A stretch of 7,664 nt of DNA from Geopsychrobacter sp. (lineage in GTDB: Bacteria; Desulfobacterota; Desulfuromonadia; Desulfuromonadales; Geopsychrobacteraceae): assembly GCA_021647445.1 (NCBI GenBank), contig JAKIUS010000064.1, positions 1-7,664 on the forward strand. The letters are read 5' to 3'. Made by a program: the position numbers and the translations under genes. Position 1 is the first letter of the stretch. Each line of letters opens with the position of its first letter. Shown here piece after piece: positions 1 to 6,463 of the stretch. Below the pieces are notes generated by a model, which did no database searches, had not been told where the DNA came from, and saw only the letters and a program-made list of their open reading frames with translations.

Positions 1-266
1 GCACCTTAGACGTTGAAGAGCTCTTTCTAGGACTGGCCCCGAGAAAGGGTAATTTCGTGGGTCCCGGCATCGGTCTTGATGCAAACGAAGCCACAATCCT
101 TTTCCACAATTCTGATTTTCCCCTTCAGGAAGGGTTCGTCATCACCATCGAGCTACACCTTACCCATCCGTTCCATGGAGCTGTTAAGCTGGAGGACATG
201 GTTCTCATCAAAGAAGACGGATGTGAAGTCCTGTCCATTACCGAGAGAAAACTTTTCGAAGTCTGA
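1..266 (+). CDS. M24 family metallopeptidase (Xaa-Pro aminopeptidase-like), C-terminal part, 5' end outside the window
   Basis: The reading frame is open from the left edge (codons begin at base 3) to a TGA at 264-266, so this is the C-terminal ~87 residues of a longer protein. A GTG at 57 lies inside a conserved block and is unlikely to be the true start. The text FVGPGIGLDANE, then FPLQEGFVITIE, then GAVKLEDMVL and EDGCEVLS, follows the order of the C-terminal half of M24 'pita-bread' peptidases, which use two metal ions to remove residues before proline. The two Glu metal ligands appear present (in VITIE and KLED). The usual GHGxG motif reads GPGIG, so the metal-ligand/catalytic His is replaced by Pro (codon CCC where CAC would give His). 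The usual DEPP stretch reads NEAT. It may be an inactive homologue, a decaying gene or a single-base variant. Family assignment is good; activity is doubtful. Confidence 0.72.
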   Translation, partial: TLDVEELFLGLAPRKGNFVGPGIGLDANEATILFHNSDFPLQEGFVITIELHLTHPFHGAVKLEDMVLIKEDGCEVLSITERKLFEV

Positions 267-316
267 CCGAGCATCTATGCACAGGGGACTTAATTAAAAA
301 AAGGGAGGAGGGGAAT

Positions 317-1156
317 ATGCGACTGCTTATTTTGATATTGGTGTTGCTTAGTGGTCAATTGGTGCTGGGCAGACCTGTTGCGGCGCTTGAGATGATGCTG
401 CCACAGGTTTATACCGAGCAGACGGATGTTGCTGGTTGGTTGATGAGCGAAAAGCTTGATGGGGTGCGGGGCTATTGGGACGGCAAGCAACTGCTGTCGA
501 AACAGGGCAACCGCTTTCATCCACCGCAGGGCTTCATCCGGGATCTTCCGCCTTTTGCGCTGGAGGGTGAAATCTGGGGTGGTCGCGGTCGTTTTGAAGA
601 GACGGTTGCGATCGTTAAACGCCAGACTCCTGATCCGGGCTGGCTGACTCTGAAATTTGCTGTTTTCGATGTTCCCAAAGCTTCTGGCAGCTTCAGAATG
701 CGGATGGTTAAAGTCAAAAAATGGTTCGAGCAACATCCCTATAGCACCGCCTTTGTTATTCCACAAATCCCGATACGCGATAAAAAGCATCTAGAACAGG
801 AGTTACAGCGGATTGAAAAACTGGGTGGCGAAGGGCTGATTGTGCGGGCACCGGAGGCTCTCTACACCAGCGGGCGCAGTCCGAAAATCCTCAAGGTGAA
901 GAGTTTTCAGGATGCCGAGGCCAAGGTGATGGCGTACCTGCCGGGCAAGGGAAAAAACCGGGGAAAGCTGGGTGCCTTGCTGGTGGAGATGGCGGATGGA
1001 ACCCGCTTTAAAATCGGTAGCGGTTTCAGCACTGCCGAACGGGAATCGCCGCCGTCAATCGGAACGATTATCACCTTCAAGTATTATGGTAAATTCCACT
1101 CGGGAATTCCCCGTTTTGCGTCCTTTTTACGCATTCGCTCTGATCAAAACCTGTAA
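317..1156 (+). CDS. ligE: Exported ATP-dependent DNA ligase, Lig E type
   Basis: The 279-residue protein starts at an ATG behind a strong Shine-Dalgarno tract (GGGAGGAGGGG, 303-313). Residues 1-23 form a signal peptide with a hydrophobic core and a likely cut after PVAA, so the enzyme should act in the periplasm or outside the cell. The nucleotidyltransferase motifs appear in order: motif I KLDGVR with adenylated Lys46, SKQGN (61-65), LEGEIW (82-87), FAVFD (114-118), EGLIVR (172-177) and KVK (193-195). A compact OB-fold domain of about 80 residues ends the protein. Length and minimal two-domain layout match Lig E, the small exported ATP-dependent ligase of Gram-negative bacteria, which seals nicks in duplex DNA. 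It differs from the essential NAD-dependent LigA, which is not seen here. Its exact role in cells is not settled; eDNA or DNA uptake has been suggested. The next gene also encodes an exported enzyme. Confidence 0.93.
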   Translation: MRLLILILVLLSGQLVLGRPVAALEMMLPQVYTEQTDVAGWLMSEKLDGVRGYWDGKQLLSKQGNRFHPPQGFIRDLPPFALEGEIWGGRGRFEETVAIVKRQTPDPGWLTLKFAVFDVPKASGSFRMRMVKVKKWFEQHPYSTAFVIPQIPIRDKKHLEQELQRIEKLGGEGLIVRAPEALYTSGRSPKILKVKSFQDAEAKVMAYLPGKGKNRGKLGALLVEMADGTRFKIGSGFSTAERESPPSIGTIITFKYYGKFHSGIPRFASFLRIRSDQNL

Positions 1157-1161
1157 CACCG

Positions 1162-1179
1162 CCAGAGGTTTACCTCTGG
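1162..1179 (+). other. Perfect hairpin between ligE and the amidase gene
   Basis: CCAGAGG (1162-1168) and CCTCTGG (1173-1179) are exact inverted copies around the 4-base loop TTTA, five bases after the ligase stop codon. No run of T follows, so this is not a standard intrinsic terminator. It could act as an mRNA processing or 3'-end stabilising structure between two cotranscribed genes, or as a weak attenuator. Confidence 0.55.
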
Positions 1180-1203
1180 ATCATTCCGGGGTAATTTAAA
1201 TCC

Positions 1204-2076
1204 ATGAGCAATAAAGACTCTCCACATTTCTGGTCTCGGTTTATTTGCCCCCAAAACCGCCAAGGGCCCTCGTCACACCGCCTGGCCAGAGGGCTATGGT
1301 TACTCTTTGCTTGCGTGTTTCTTCTGTCCCCGAATCTGGTGCTGGGTCAGGACCTTATTGACCTTGGTGGTTGGAACCCGAAAAAAATTGATCGGCTGCT
1401 TTCTGAAGCCGGGCAAATTTCGGACCCCGGCCTCAGAAATCGATTCCTTTCTGCGCCCTTCCTTGAAACACCCTATCTTCCCGCAACCCTGATCGGCAGC
1501 GCAAAAACTGCCGAGGTTTTCGTCATCCGCCTCGATGCGGTCGATTGCTTCACTCTGCTCGATTATGTCGAGGCCCTGCGCAGATCCGGTACTTTTGACG
1601 AATTCAAACAAACCTTGCGCTCTGTCCGCTACCAGGCAGGCCGAGTCGATTTCTTGCACCGAAATCATTTCTTCTCGGAATGGGCGCGGGCAAACGCCAC
1701 CTCGATACATAATGTGACTGAGTTGGTGGGTGGTCCAAGTGCCCGTACGGTAAAGAAGCAACTGAACCAAAAAGGTGACGGAAGCTATTATCTGCCGGGC
1801 TATCCGGTAAAGAGACGAAAAATCAGCTATATCCCACCTGCGGCAGTTGACGAATCGTTGCTTGCAGGGTTGAAAGATGGTGATTATATCGGCATCTACA
1901 GCCCTCTGCCGGGGCTGGATGTATCCCACTGCGGTATTGTGTTCAAAAAAAACGGCACGGTCTTCCTGCGTCATGCCTCGTCAAGATCGACATTGAAGAA
2001 GGTTGTAGATCAGGAATTGCTTCCCTATTTGGCGGGTAAGAAGGGGCTGATCATTTATCGGCCGATCAACAAATAA
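1204..2076 (+). CDS. Exported DUF1460 / NlpC-P60-type N-acetylmuramoyl-L-alanine amidase
   Basis: This 290-residue protein resembles the DUF1460 branch of NlpC/P60 cysteine peptidases. Characterised members cut the amide bond between (anhydro)MurNAc and L-Ala in peptidoglycan fragments. The family landmarks are visible: VDCFTLLDYVEAL with candidate nucleophile Cys115, the RNHFFSEW block (153-160), candidate catalytic His242 in SHCGIV, and RHASS (256-260) near the end. A positively charged N-terminus is followed by a hydrophobic stretch at about 30-47 and a plausible signal peptidase I cut after LVLG (residue 48). The n-region is long (about 29 residues), but no better in-frame ATG is seen. 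LFAC (34-37) loosely resembles a lipobox but falls too early in the hydrophobic core. Ribosome binding sequence before 1204 is weak. It lies 47 bases after ligE on the same strand, so cotranscription is likely. The substrate is inferred from the family. Confidence 0.85.
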   Translation: MSNKDSPHFWSRFICPQNRQGPSSHRLARGLWLLFACVFLLSPNLVLGQDLIDLGGWNPKKIDRLLSEAGQISDPGLRNRFLSAPFLETPYLPATLIGSAKTAEVFVIRLDAVDCFTLLDYVEALRRSGTFDEFKQTLRSVRYQAGRVDFLHRNHFFSEWARANATSIHNVTELVGGPSARTVKKQLNQKGDGSYYLPGYPVKRRKISYIPPAAVDESLLAGLKDGDYIGIYSPLPGLDVSHCGIVFKKNGTVFLRHASSRSTLKKVVDQELLPYLAGKKGLIIYRPINK

Positions 2077-2109
2077 GAAGAATCAAAATCTTAAAACATT
2101 CTCTGCCTC

Positions 2110-2131
2110 GGCGGCTACCTCCTCAGCCACC
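2110..2131 (+). other. Weak stem-loop after the amidase gene
   Basis: GGCGGCT (2110-2116) and AGCCACC (2125-2131) can pair at six of seven positions around an 8-base loop. No T-run follows. It may help end or protect the upstream transcript, but the evidence is slight. Confidence 0.25.
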
Positions 2132-2155
2132 AACCCAACAGCCTCTCTTTCGACA

Positions 2156-2164
2156 TGCTATAAT
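2156..2164 (+). promoter_or_regulatory. Extended -10 promoter for the PilZ gene
   Basis: TGCTATAAT matches the sigma-70 extended -10 consensus (TGnTATAAT) exactly, with a consensus hexamer at 2159-2164. No good -35 hexamer is seen at 16-18 bases upstream, which extended -10 promoters can tolerate. Transcription would begin near 2171, about 54 bases before the PilZ start. The leader carries a small TGCAG/CTGCA inverted repeat (2168-2172 and 2179-2183). Confidence 0.55.
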
Positions 2165-2224
2165 TGTTGCAGCTCTTACTGCAGAAACTCAATTGCAGCA
2201 TCCCGTCAAGCAAGGAGTTGAGCC

Positions 2225-2584
2225 ATGACCGAACAGCGTCACTTTCAACGCATCCCCTTCGAAACCGTTGCCGTCGTGACCAATGCGGGTCACAGTCACG
2301 CCTGTGATCTTATGGACCTGGCCTTGCGCGGGGCCTTGTTTCGTGCTCCTGATGGTTTACCCCTGCAACTCGGTGACAACTGCGCCCTGAGCATCTTTCT
2401 GCCTTCAAGTGATCTGACTCTCGACTTCAAGGGGGAACTGGTTCATCAAGAGGGCAACGATTACGGTTTTCGCTTTACCCGGGAGGATGATACCACCATG
2501 GGTCATCTGCGCCGCCTGCTGGAACTGAATTACGGTGATGCCCGCGCAATAGACCAGGAGTTTAGCCACTGGTTAAAGGACTGA
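2225..2584 (+). CDS. Small stand-alone PilZ-domain protein (probable c-di-GMP receptor)
   Basis: The 119-residue protein is essentially one PilZ domain. It starts at an ATG with a good Shine-Dalgarno AAGGAG (2212-2217) seven bases upstream. The N-terminal RxxxR motif is R5-H-F-Q-R9, which in PilZ proteins contacts the phosphates and guanines of cyclic di-GMP. The second motif, normally (D/N)xSxxG, reads DLALRG (31-36), with Ala33 in place of Ser. A beta-rich body follows (for example ALSIFL, LTLDFKGELV and YGFRF), then a C-terminal helix that could mediate protein contacts. No catalytic or output domain is attached, so it probably acts through a partner in the cytoplasm. It has its own promoter, and the next gene starts 13 bases later, suggesting cotranscription. 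The Ser-to-Ala change may lower ligand affinity; this is not certain. Confidence 0.87.
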   Translation: MTEQRHFQRIPFETVAVVTNAGHSHACDLMDLALRGALFRAPDGLPLQLGDNCALSIFLPSSDLTLDFKGELVHQEGNDYGFRFTREDDTTMGHLRRLLELNYGDARAIDQEFSHWLKD

Positions 2585-2597
2585 TTCCACTCCCGAC

Positions 2598-3377
2598 ATG
2601 AACGACCTTTCGATAGACAAACTCTTTCCGATCCTCCACTTCGATCAGCCTTGGCAACTGCTGCGTCCGTTGCCGATAGAAGACCCCGTTGCCAGCATCC
2701 GTTTCGATGAAGAGTTGTTGCAGCGGGTCGGCCGGGGAGAAACGGCCCCCTGCATCTGCATCAAGTGGGGCCCACAGAGTCTGGCGGTCACACGCCGCGA
2801 AGCGCGCATGAATAATTTTACCCAGGCAGAAGAAGCCCTTGCGGCAGCAGGTTGGCCGCTTACGATACGCAGCTCGGGCGGCAGTTGCGTTCCCCAGGGC
2901 CCCGGGGTTCTCAACCTGTCGTTGATCCACCCCCGCTTGAAAAACTGGTCATTGGAGGATGGCTACCGCTTGCTGTGTAAACTCTTAGGACGCCTCGTCA
3001 ACAGCTACGGTCTGCAGGTCGAAACCGGCGAGGTGCCGGGCTCGTTCTGTGACGGGCGTTATAACCTGCAACTCGGCGGGAAAAAGCTGGTCGGCACCGC
3101 CCAGCGCTGGGCGGGGAGCAACCGCGCGCAGGCGGCGATTTTAGCTCACGCCTGTCTGCTGGTCGATCTGGACTTAGAGATCGCAACAACGCAGATCAAC
3201 CGTCTCTACCGCATCTGCAATGTACCCCAGCAGTTTGACCCCGCCGCCTGTACGACCCTTCGCCGCTGTCTGAATGAACACGCGGCATTCACCCCTGAAG
3301 GATTAGCAAACGAAGTCGAAGAGCGTCTCAGTCGTCTGCTGATAGAGATTTTTGAGATTGCAGAGCCGCAGCGCTGA
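2598..3377 (+). CDS. Lipoate-protein ligase / octanoyltransferase family protein (BPL/LPL fold), LipL-like
   Basis: The 259-residue cytoplasmic protein has the biotin/lipoate A/B ligase fold. The substrate-binding signature is RSSGGSCVPQGPG (91-103) followed by VLNLSL, matching the R-x-SGGG...G-x-LN-S pattern. GSFCDGRYNL (149-158) and GGKKLVGTAQRW (160-171) follow, the latter containing the conserved Lys (163) that holds the acyl chain. Cys151 lies where LipL-type octanoyl-GcvH:E2 amidotransferases have their nucleophile (Cys150 in the Bacillus subtilis enzyme, from memory), so acyl transfer through a thioester is plausible. ATP-dependent lipoate ligase activity is the alternative. It starts 13 bases after the PilZ gene with no clear Shine-Dalgarno, consistent with translational coupling. 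Its 3' end overlaps the convergent radical SAM gene by 50 bases. Family assignment is firm; the exact reaction is inferred. Confidence 0.85.
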   Translation: MNDLSIDKLFPILHFDQPWQLLRPLPIEDPVASIRFDEELLQRVGRGETAPCICIKWGPQSLAVTRREARMNNFTQAEEALAAAGWPLTIRSSGGSCVPQGPGVLNLSLIHPRLKNWSLEDGYRLLCKLLGRLVNSYGLQVETGEVPGSFCDGRYNLQLGGKKLVGTAQRWAGSNRAQAAILAHACLLVDLDLEIATTQINRLYRICNVPQQFDPAACTTLRRCLNEHAAFTPEGLANEVEERLSRLLIEIFEIAEPQR

Positions 3378-4962
3378 AAAAAACCGCATGATTCGAGGTA
3401 AACAGCGGCGGTGTACGGTTGATGATTTTACGGATCGTCTTTGAACCGAGCAGGCGCTGATCAAGAAAACGCCGGGCTGCAGCACGATCCCAACCGCTCT
3501 CAGGCGTGAACTTTTGATAGAGGCCGAGAGGCCGTTTGTCACCAATCGGTTCCGTCGCAGAGATCCCGTACAGCTCGGGATTATCCAACAGGCCCGAGGC
3601 GCGGGGCAGATTCATGATCGACAAATTGAGAAAACTGATTTCAGCGGCATGCCCTTCGAGAAAGTCGAGGGTCAACTTAGCGTCGGCCTCGGTCTCCCCC
3701 GGCGTGCCGAGCATAATGTAGACAAAACTGGCGATCCCGGCGGCGGCAAGATTGGCCAGAATTCGCGCGGCCGCCGCCAGATCTACCCCCTTACCGAGAC
3801 GATCTAGAACCGGTTGCGAGCCGCTCTCCAGCCCCAATTGCAACATTCGACAACCACTTTTAGCCAGGCGCGCAACAAAATCGGCATCTTCAAGCGCCGC
3901 TTCAAAGCGGACGAAACCGAACCAGTTAAGCTGAGACAGTTCATCAGCACGCTCCGCCAGCACCCTCAACATATTGACCGGAATTGCGTTATCAGTCAGC
4001 TGAATATGGTGGATAGCATGACGCTCCGCCAACTGGCGCATCAGGTCAGGCAATTCAGCCGGCCGCGCACTGGTATAGGGATGAACCGGTGCCGCCGCCT
4101 CGGGACAGAAGAGGCAACGCTGCCAGTAACAACCGCGCGAAGCACTCAAGGGCAGAATCGGCCGAGGGGATAAATAGTCGGGCAATTGGGCGAAGCTGAA
4201 ATCAGGGGCAAAGCCAATCGCCTGGGCATCATTCAACAGATAGTCATCCCCCGCCTCGCCATGACCCAATTTCGCCAGGACCATCTCCCCGGGACCGAAG
4301 ATCAGACGATCGAAAGGGGACAGGCGCAAATCGAGTTTACGCAGAGGTTCACGCCAGGAGGAGATCAAACCGCCGCCCGCCACCAACTGGACTTCAGGCA
4401 GCGCACGATGCAGCAGACCGGCTAATTCGAACGCTGGCAGCGCCTGATGTAGATAGTTGATCGAGAGGGCAATAATCCGCGGTTGAACTGCACGGATCCG
4501 CGGCAGCAACTGCTGCGTGTAATAGTCGGCAAACAGACTGGGAAGTGCTCCCGATGCGACCTGTGCCAGATCTTCGGGCGCAAAAGGCGAGAGTCCCGCG
4601 TGCTGATAATCACCCAGGGTCAGTCGTTCCTCACCTGAGGGGCTGTTCCACAACGCGAGCAACCGGTTCAAATAGCGCACCGCCGTATTATACCGGGCAA
4701 AATTCTGTGCGGCGCTCGCTGAACGCAACAACCTGAGTGACGCAGCCCGGTGGCGCAGGGCACGCGCCAGACTGGTATCTATATCCCCGGCCCGCGCCGC
4801 CAGGCGTTCACCATCAAGCAGATAGAGATAGGCCTCAAGGTTGGCGTCAAGCGCCTCAACATTCAGCCCCTCGGCTTTCAAATGAGCCAGAAGCACAGCC
4901 AACGCCAGGGGCGGTTCGGCGGGCTTAAGCGCCGGGGGTTGAATCAACAGGATATCGAGCAT
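3328..4962 (-). CDS. B12-binding-domain radical SAM protein
   Basis: This 544-residue protein has an N-terminal cobalamin-binding-like Rossmann region and a radical SAM barrel. The first half of the B12 fold is at 1-48 (LDILLIQPP, then a PPLALAVLLAHLK helix). The second half is at about 155-230 (PRIIALSINY, VQLVAGGG, IFGPGE). Between them lies an unusually long helical insert (about 50-150). The DxHxxG cobalamin ligand motif is not seen, as in many members. The iron-sulfur cluster motif is C278-YWQR-C283-LF-C286, a CX4CX2C spacing instead of the common CX3CX2C. LGLESGS (376-382) and LGTPGET (418-424) are typical barrel elements. It should generate a 5'-deoxyadenosyl radical; methylation or a rearrangement is possible, but no substrate can be named. 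GGTGAG lies eight bases before the ATG (minus strand). The gene appears monocistronic, divergent from the kinase gene and convergent with the LipL-like gene. Confidence 0.88.
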   Translation of the reverse strand: MLDILLIQPPALKPAEPPLALAVLLAHLKAEGLNVEALDANLEAYLYLLDGERLAARAGDIDTSLARALRHRAASLRLLRSASAAQNFARYNTAVRYLNRLLALWNSPSGEERLTLGDYQHAGLSPFAPEDLAQVASGALPSLFADYYTQQLLPRIRAVQPRIIALSINYLHQALPAFELAGLLHRALPEVQLVAGGGLISSWREPLRKLDLRLSPFDRLIFGPGEMVLAKLGHGEAGDDYLLNDAQAIGFAPDFSFAQLPDYLSPRPILPLSASRGCYWQRCLFCPEAAAPVHPYTSARPAELPDLMRQLAERHAIHHIQLTDNAIPVNMLRVLAERADELSQLNWFGFVRFEAALEDADFVARLAKSGCRMLQLGLESGSQPVLDRLGKGVDLAAAARILANLAAAGIASFVYIMLGTPGETEADAKLTLDFLEGHAAEISFLNLSIMNLPRASGLLDNPELYGISATEPIGDKRPLGLYQKFTPESGWDRAAARRFLDQRLLGSKTIRKIINRTPPLFTSNHAVFFSAAALQSQKSLSADD

Positions 4963-5071
4963 TGAGTAATCTCACCAAAGAAAAGCCAAAAGTGTCATTA
5001 CGACAGTCTCAAAGTTTTCACGTTAAAAGTCACGCATTTCCTAAGATTAACCAACAAAGCGCCGCCATTGA

Positions 5072-5100
5072 TTGACAGCCCCTCTGCTTTTGGCGAGAAT
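5072..5100 (+). promoter_or_regulatory. Sigma-70-type promoter for the cNMP-domain histidine kinase gene
   Basis: TTGACA (5072-5077) is a perfect -35 hexamer, 17 bases before GAGAAT (5095-5100), which matches four of six -10 positions. Transcription would begin near 5107, giving a leader of about 50 bases. The -10 lies inside the left arm of the inverted repeat at 5095-5128, so a protein bound there would block RNA polymerase. Confidence 0.5.
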
Positions 5101-5128
5101 GCTTCAAATTATTTCATGAGGCATTCTC
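5095..5128. promoter_or_regulatory. 12-bp inverted repeat over the kinase promoter/leader (candidate operator or hairpin)
   Basis: GAGAATGCTTCA (5095-5106) and TGAGGCATTCTC (5117-5128) pair at all twelve positions, with one G-T wobble (5103/5120). The spacer is the 10-base AT-rich stretch at 5107-5116. The outer eight positions are exact. It overlaps the proposed -10 and the transcription start and ends 12 bases before AGGAG (5141-5145). It could be a dimeric repressor site, or, if transcription starts further upstream, an mRNA hairpin. The regulator is not identifiable from the window. Confidence 0.5.
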
Positions 5129-5156
5129 TATACAAACATCAGGAGTCCCCCCAGCC

Positions 5157-6461
5157 ATGCCGGCCAGCAAATCACAAATTCTCGACCTTCTTAAAAAATC
5201 CCGCTACCTCGCAACGGTTCCTGAGTCATCATTAAAAAACTTCCTGCCACTGATTCGCCACAAAACCTATCCTGTGGGGCACCAGGTTATCGCGCAGGGG
5301 GAACAAAACCGTGAGCTGTTCATCATCCTTAAAGGGCGGGTTGAGGTCAAAACAGATCAACGCCAGCTCTATAATTTGAGCCGTATCGGTGACATCTTCG
5401 GTGAGATGACCGTTGTTACCGGACAGCCCTCGAATTCGTCGGTTGAGGTGTTAGAAGAGTTGGAAGCACTGAGTGTCTCGGCGGCCCTGTTGCAGGAAAT
5501 AAAGTCGGATAACGCCCATGAATTGAGTTTTCTGTTTTACGATTGGATCTCGCGTATCCTGGCCGACAAGCTGCATTTGACCTCGGAAAAAGCCAAGCGA
5601 TTTGAAGATGCCAGCGCCGAACTGCGTGAATCCCTGCATCTGCAGAAACAGATTTCGGAGAACCTGCGTCAAACCGCCGCAGAGTTGGAAAAATCGAAAA
5701 TCGAACTCGAAGAACTGAACAACTTAAAGACCGAAATGCTCGGCATCGCCTCGCACGACCTGCGCTCGCCGATCAGCAGTGTGATTACGGTCATGGAAAC
5801 CATCCCGACCTGCTATGAGCTGGATGCCGAACTGATCGAACTGCTCAAGGAGGTCAAGGAGACTTGCCACGAGCAGTTGACGCTGGTTAACGACCTGCTC
5901 GATCTAGCCAAAATAGAATCGGGGCGGCTCGATCTGGATATCAGCCACTTCAACGGTGAGCAACTGATCAACGTTTTCCAACAGGTGACCAAAAGAGCGC
6001 GCCTGCTTTCACGCCATAAACAACTTGAAGTGCGGCTTGAAGTCTCCCCGGAGCTTACCGACTGCGCGGCCCTGACCGAGCCGCAATTCATCGGCTTCGA
6101 TGTACCGAAAATTCAGCAGGTATTGAACAACCTGATCGGCAATGCAATTAAATTCACCCCCGACCAGGGCACCATCACTCTTAAACTCGAATTTGACGCC
6201 GACCGGCAGCTTCTGGCGAGTATCAAGGATACCGGGGTCGGCATTCCGGCGGCAGAACTGTCGCAGGTCTTCGACCGATTTCATCAGGTCAAGACGCGTA
6301 AAACCGGCACCCGGGGCGAGAAGGGAAGCGGACTCGGACTGGCCATCTGTCGCAACATGGTCGAACTGCACGGTGGCCGCATCTGGGTCGAAAGTGAAGA
6401 GGCACGCGGATCGCACTTCTTCTTCACCCTGCCGTTAATCCCCCGGACAACGAATATTTGA
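5157..6461 (+). CDS. Cytoplasmic hybrid sensor: cyclic nucleotide-binding domain fused to a histidine kinase
   Basis: The 434-residue protein has no membrane segment. Residues ~10-135 form a CRP-like cyclic-nucleotide-binding (cNMP) domain (YPVGHQVIAQGEQNRELFIILKG, here split by recognised elements PVG, QGE and ILKG, then GDIFGEM at 78-84). A charged coiled coil spans about 140-192. The kinase core follows: H-box with phosphoacceptor His200 in ASHDLRSP, N-box NNLIGNAIKF (324-333), G1 box DTGVGI (358-363), F-box FDRFHQ (372-377) and G2 box GSGLGL (390-395). There is no receiver domain, so the cognate regulator lies elsewhere. In the phosphate-binding cassette the Arg that holds cAMP or cGMP in CRP is replaced by Asn93 (PSNSSV), so classical cyclic nucleotide binding is unlikely. 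AGGAG lies 11 bases before the ATG. The gene is followed by the palindromic element and a convergent solute-binding protein gene. Confidence 0.92.
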   Translation: MPASKSQILDLLKKSRYLATVPESSLKNFLPLIRHKTYPVGHQVIAQGEQNRELFIILKGRVEVKTDQRQLYNLSRIGDIFGEMTVVTGQPSNSSVEVLEELEALSVSAALLQEIKSDNAHELSFLFYDWISRILADKLHLTSEKAKRFEDASAELRESLHLQKQISENLRQTAAELEKSKIELEELNNLKTEMLGIASHDLRSPISSVITVMETIPTCYELDAELIELLKEVKETCHEQLTLVNDLLDLAKIESGRLDLDISHFNGEQLINVFQQVTKRARLLSRHKQLEVRLEVSPELTDCAALTEPQFIGFDVPKIQQVLNNLIGNAIKFTPDQGTITLKLEFDADRQLLASIKDTGVGIPAAELSQVFDRFHQVKTRKTGTRGEKGSGLGLAICRNMVELHGGRIWVESEEARGSHFFFTLPLIPRTTNI

Positions 6462-6463
6462 TC

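Noticed and set aside
290..790. 166-codon minus-strand open frame under the ligase gene
   Set aside because: It is antisense to clear ligase motifs and its translation shows no family features.
1312..1314. Lipoprotein signal (LFAC) in the amidase
   Set aside because: The Cys comes after only about six hydrophobic residues and the hydrophobic stretch continues beyond it, so signal peptidase I cleavage after LVLG is more likely.
1300..1974. 224-codon minus-strand open frame under the amidase gene
   Set aside because: It lies wholly antisense to a well-supported DUF1460 gene, has no ribosome binding site of note and no recognisable domain.
3514..4173. Several plus-strand open frames across the radical SAM gene
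   Set aside because: They are low-complexity Arg/Gln-rich shadows of the minus-strand coding frame, whose product has recognisable motifs throughout.
6009..6416. 135-codon minus-strand open frame inside the kinase gene
   Set aside because: It is antisense to the HATPase region, which contains intact N, G1, F and G2 boxes.
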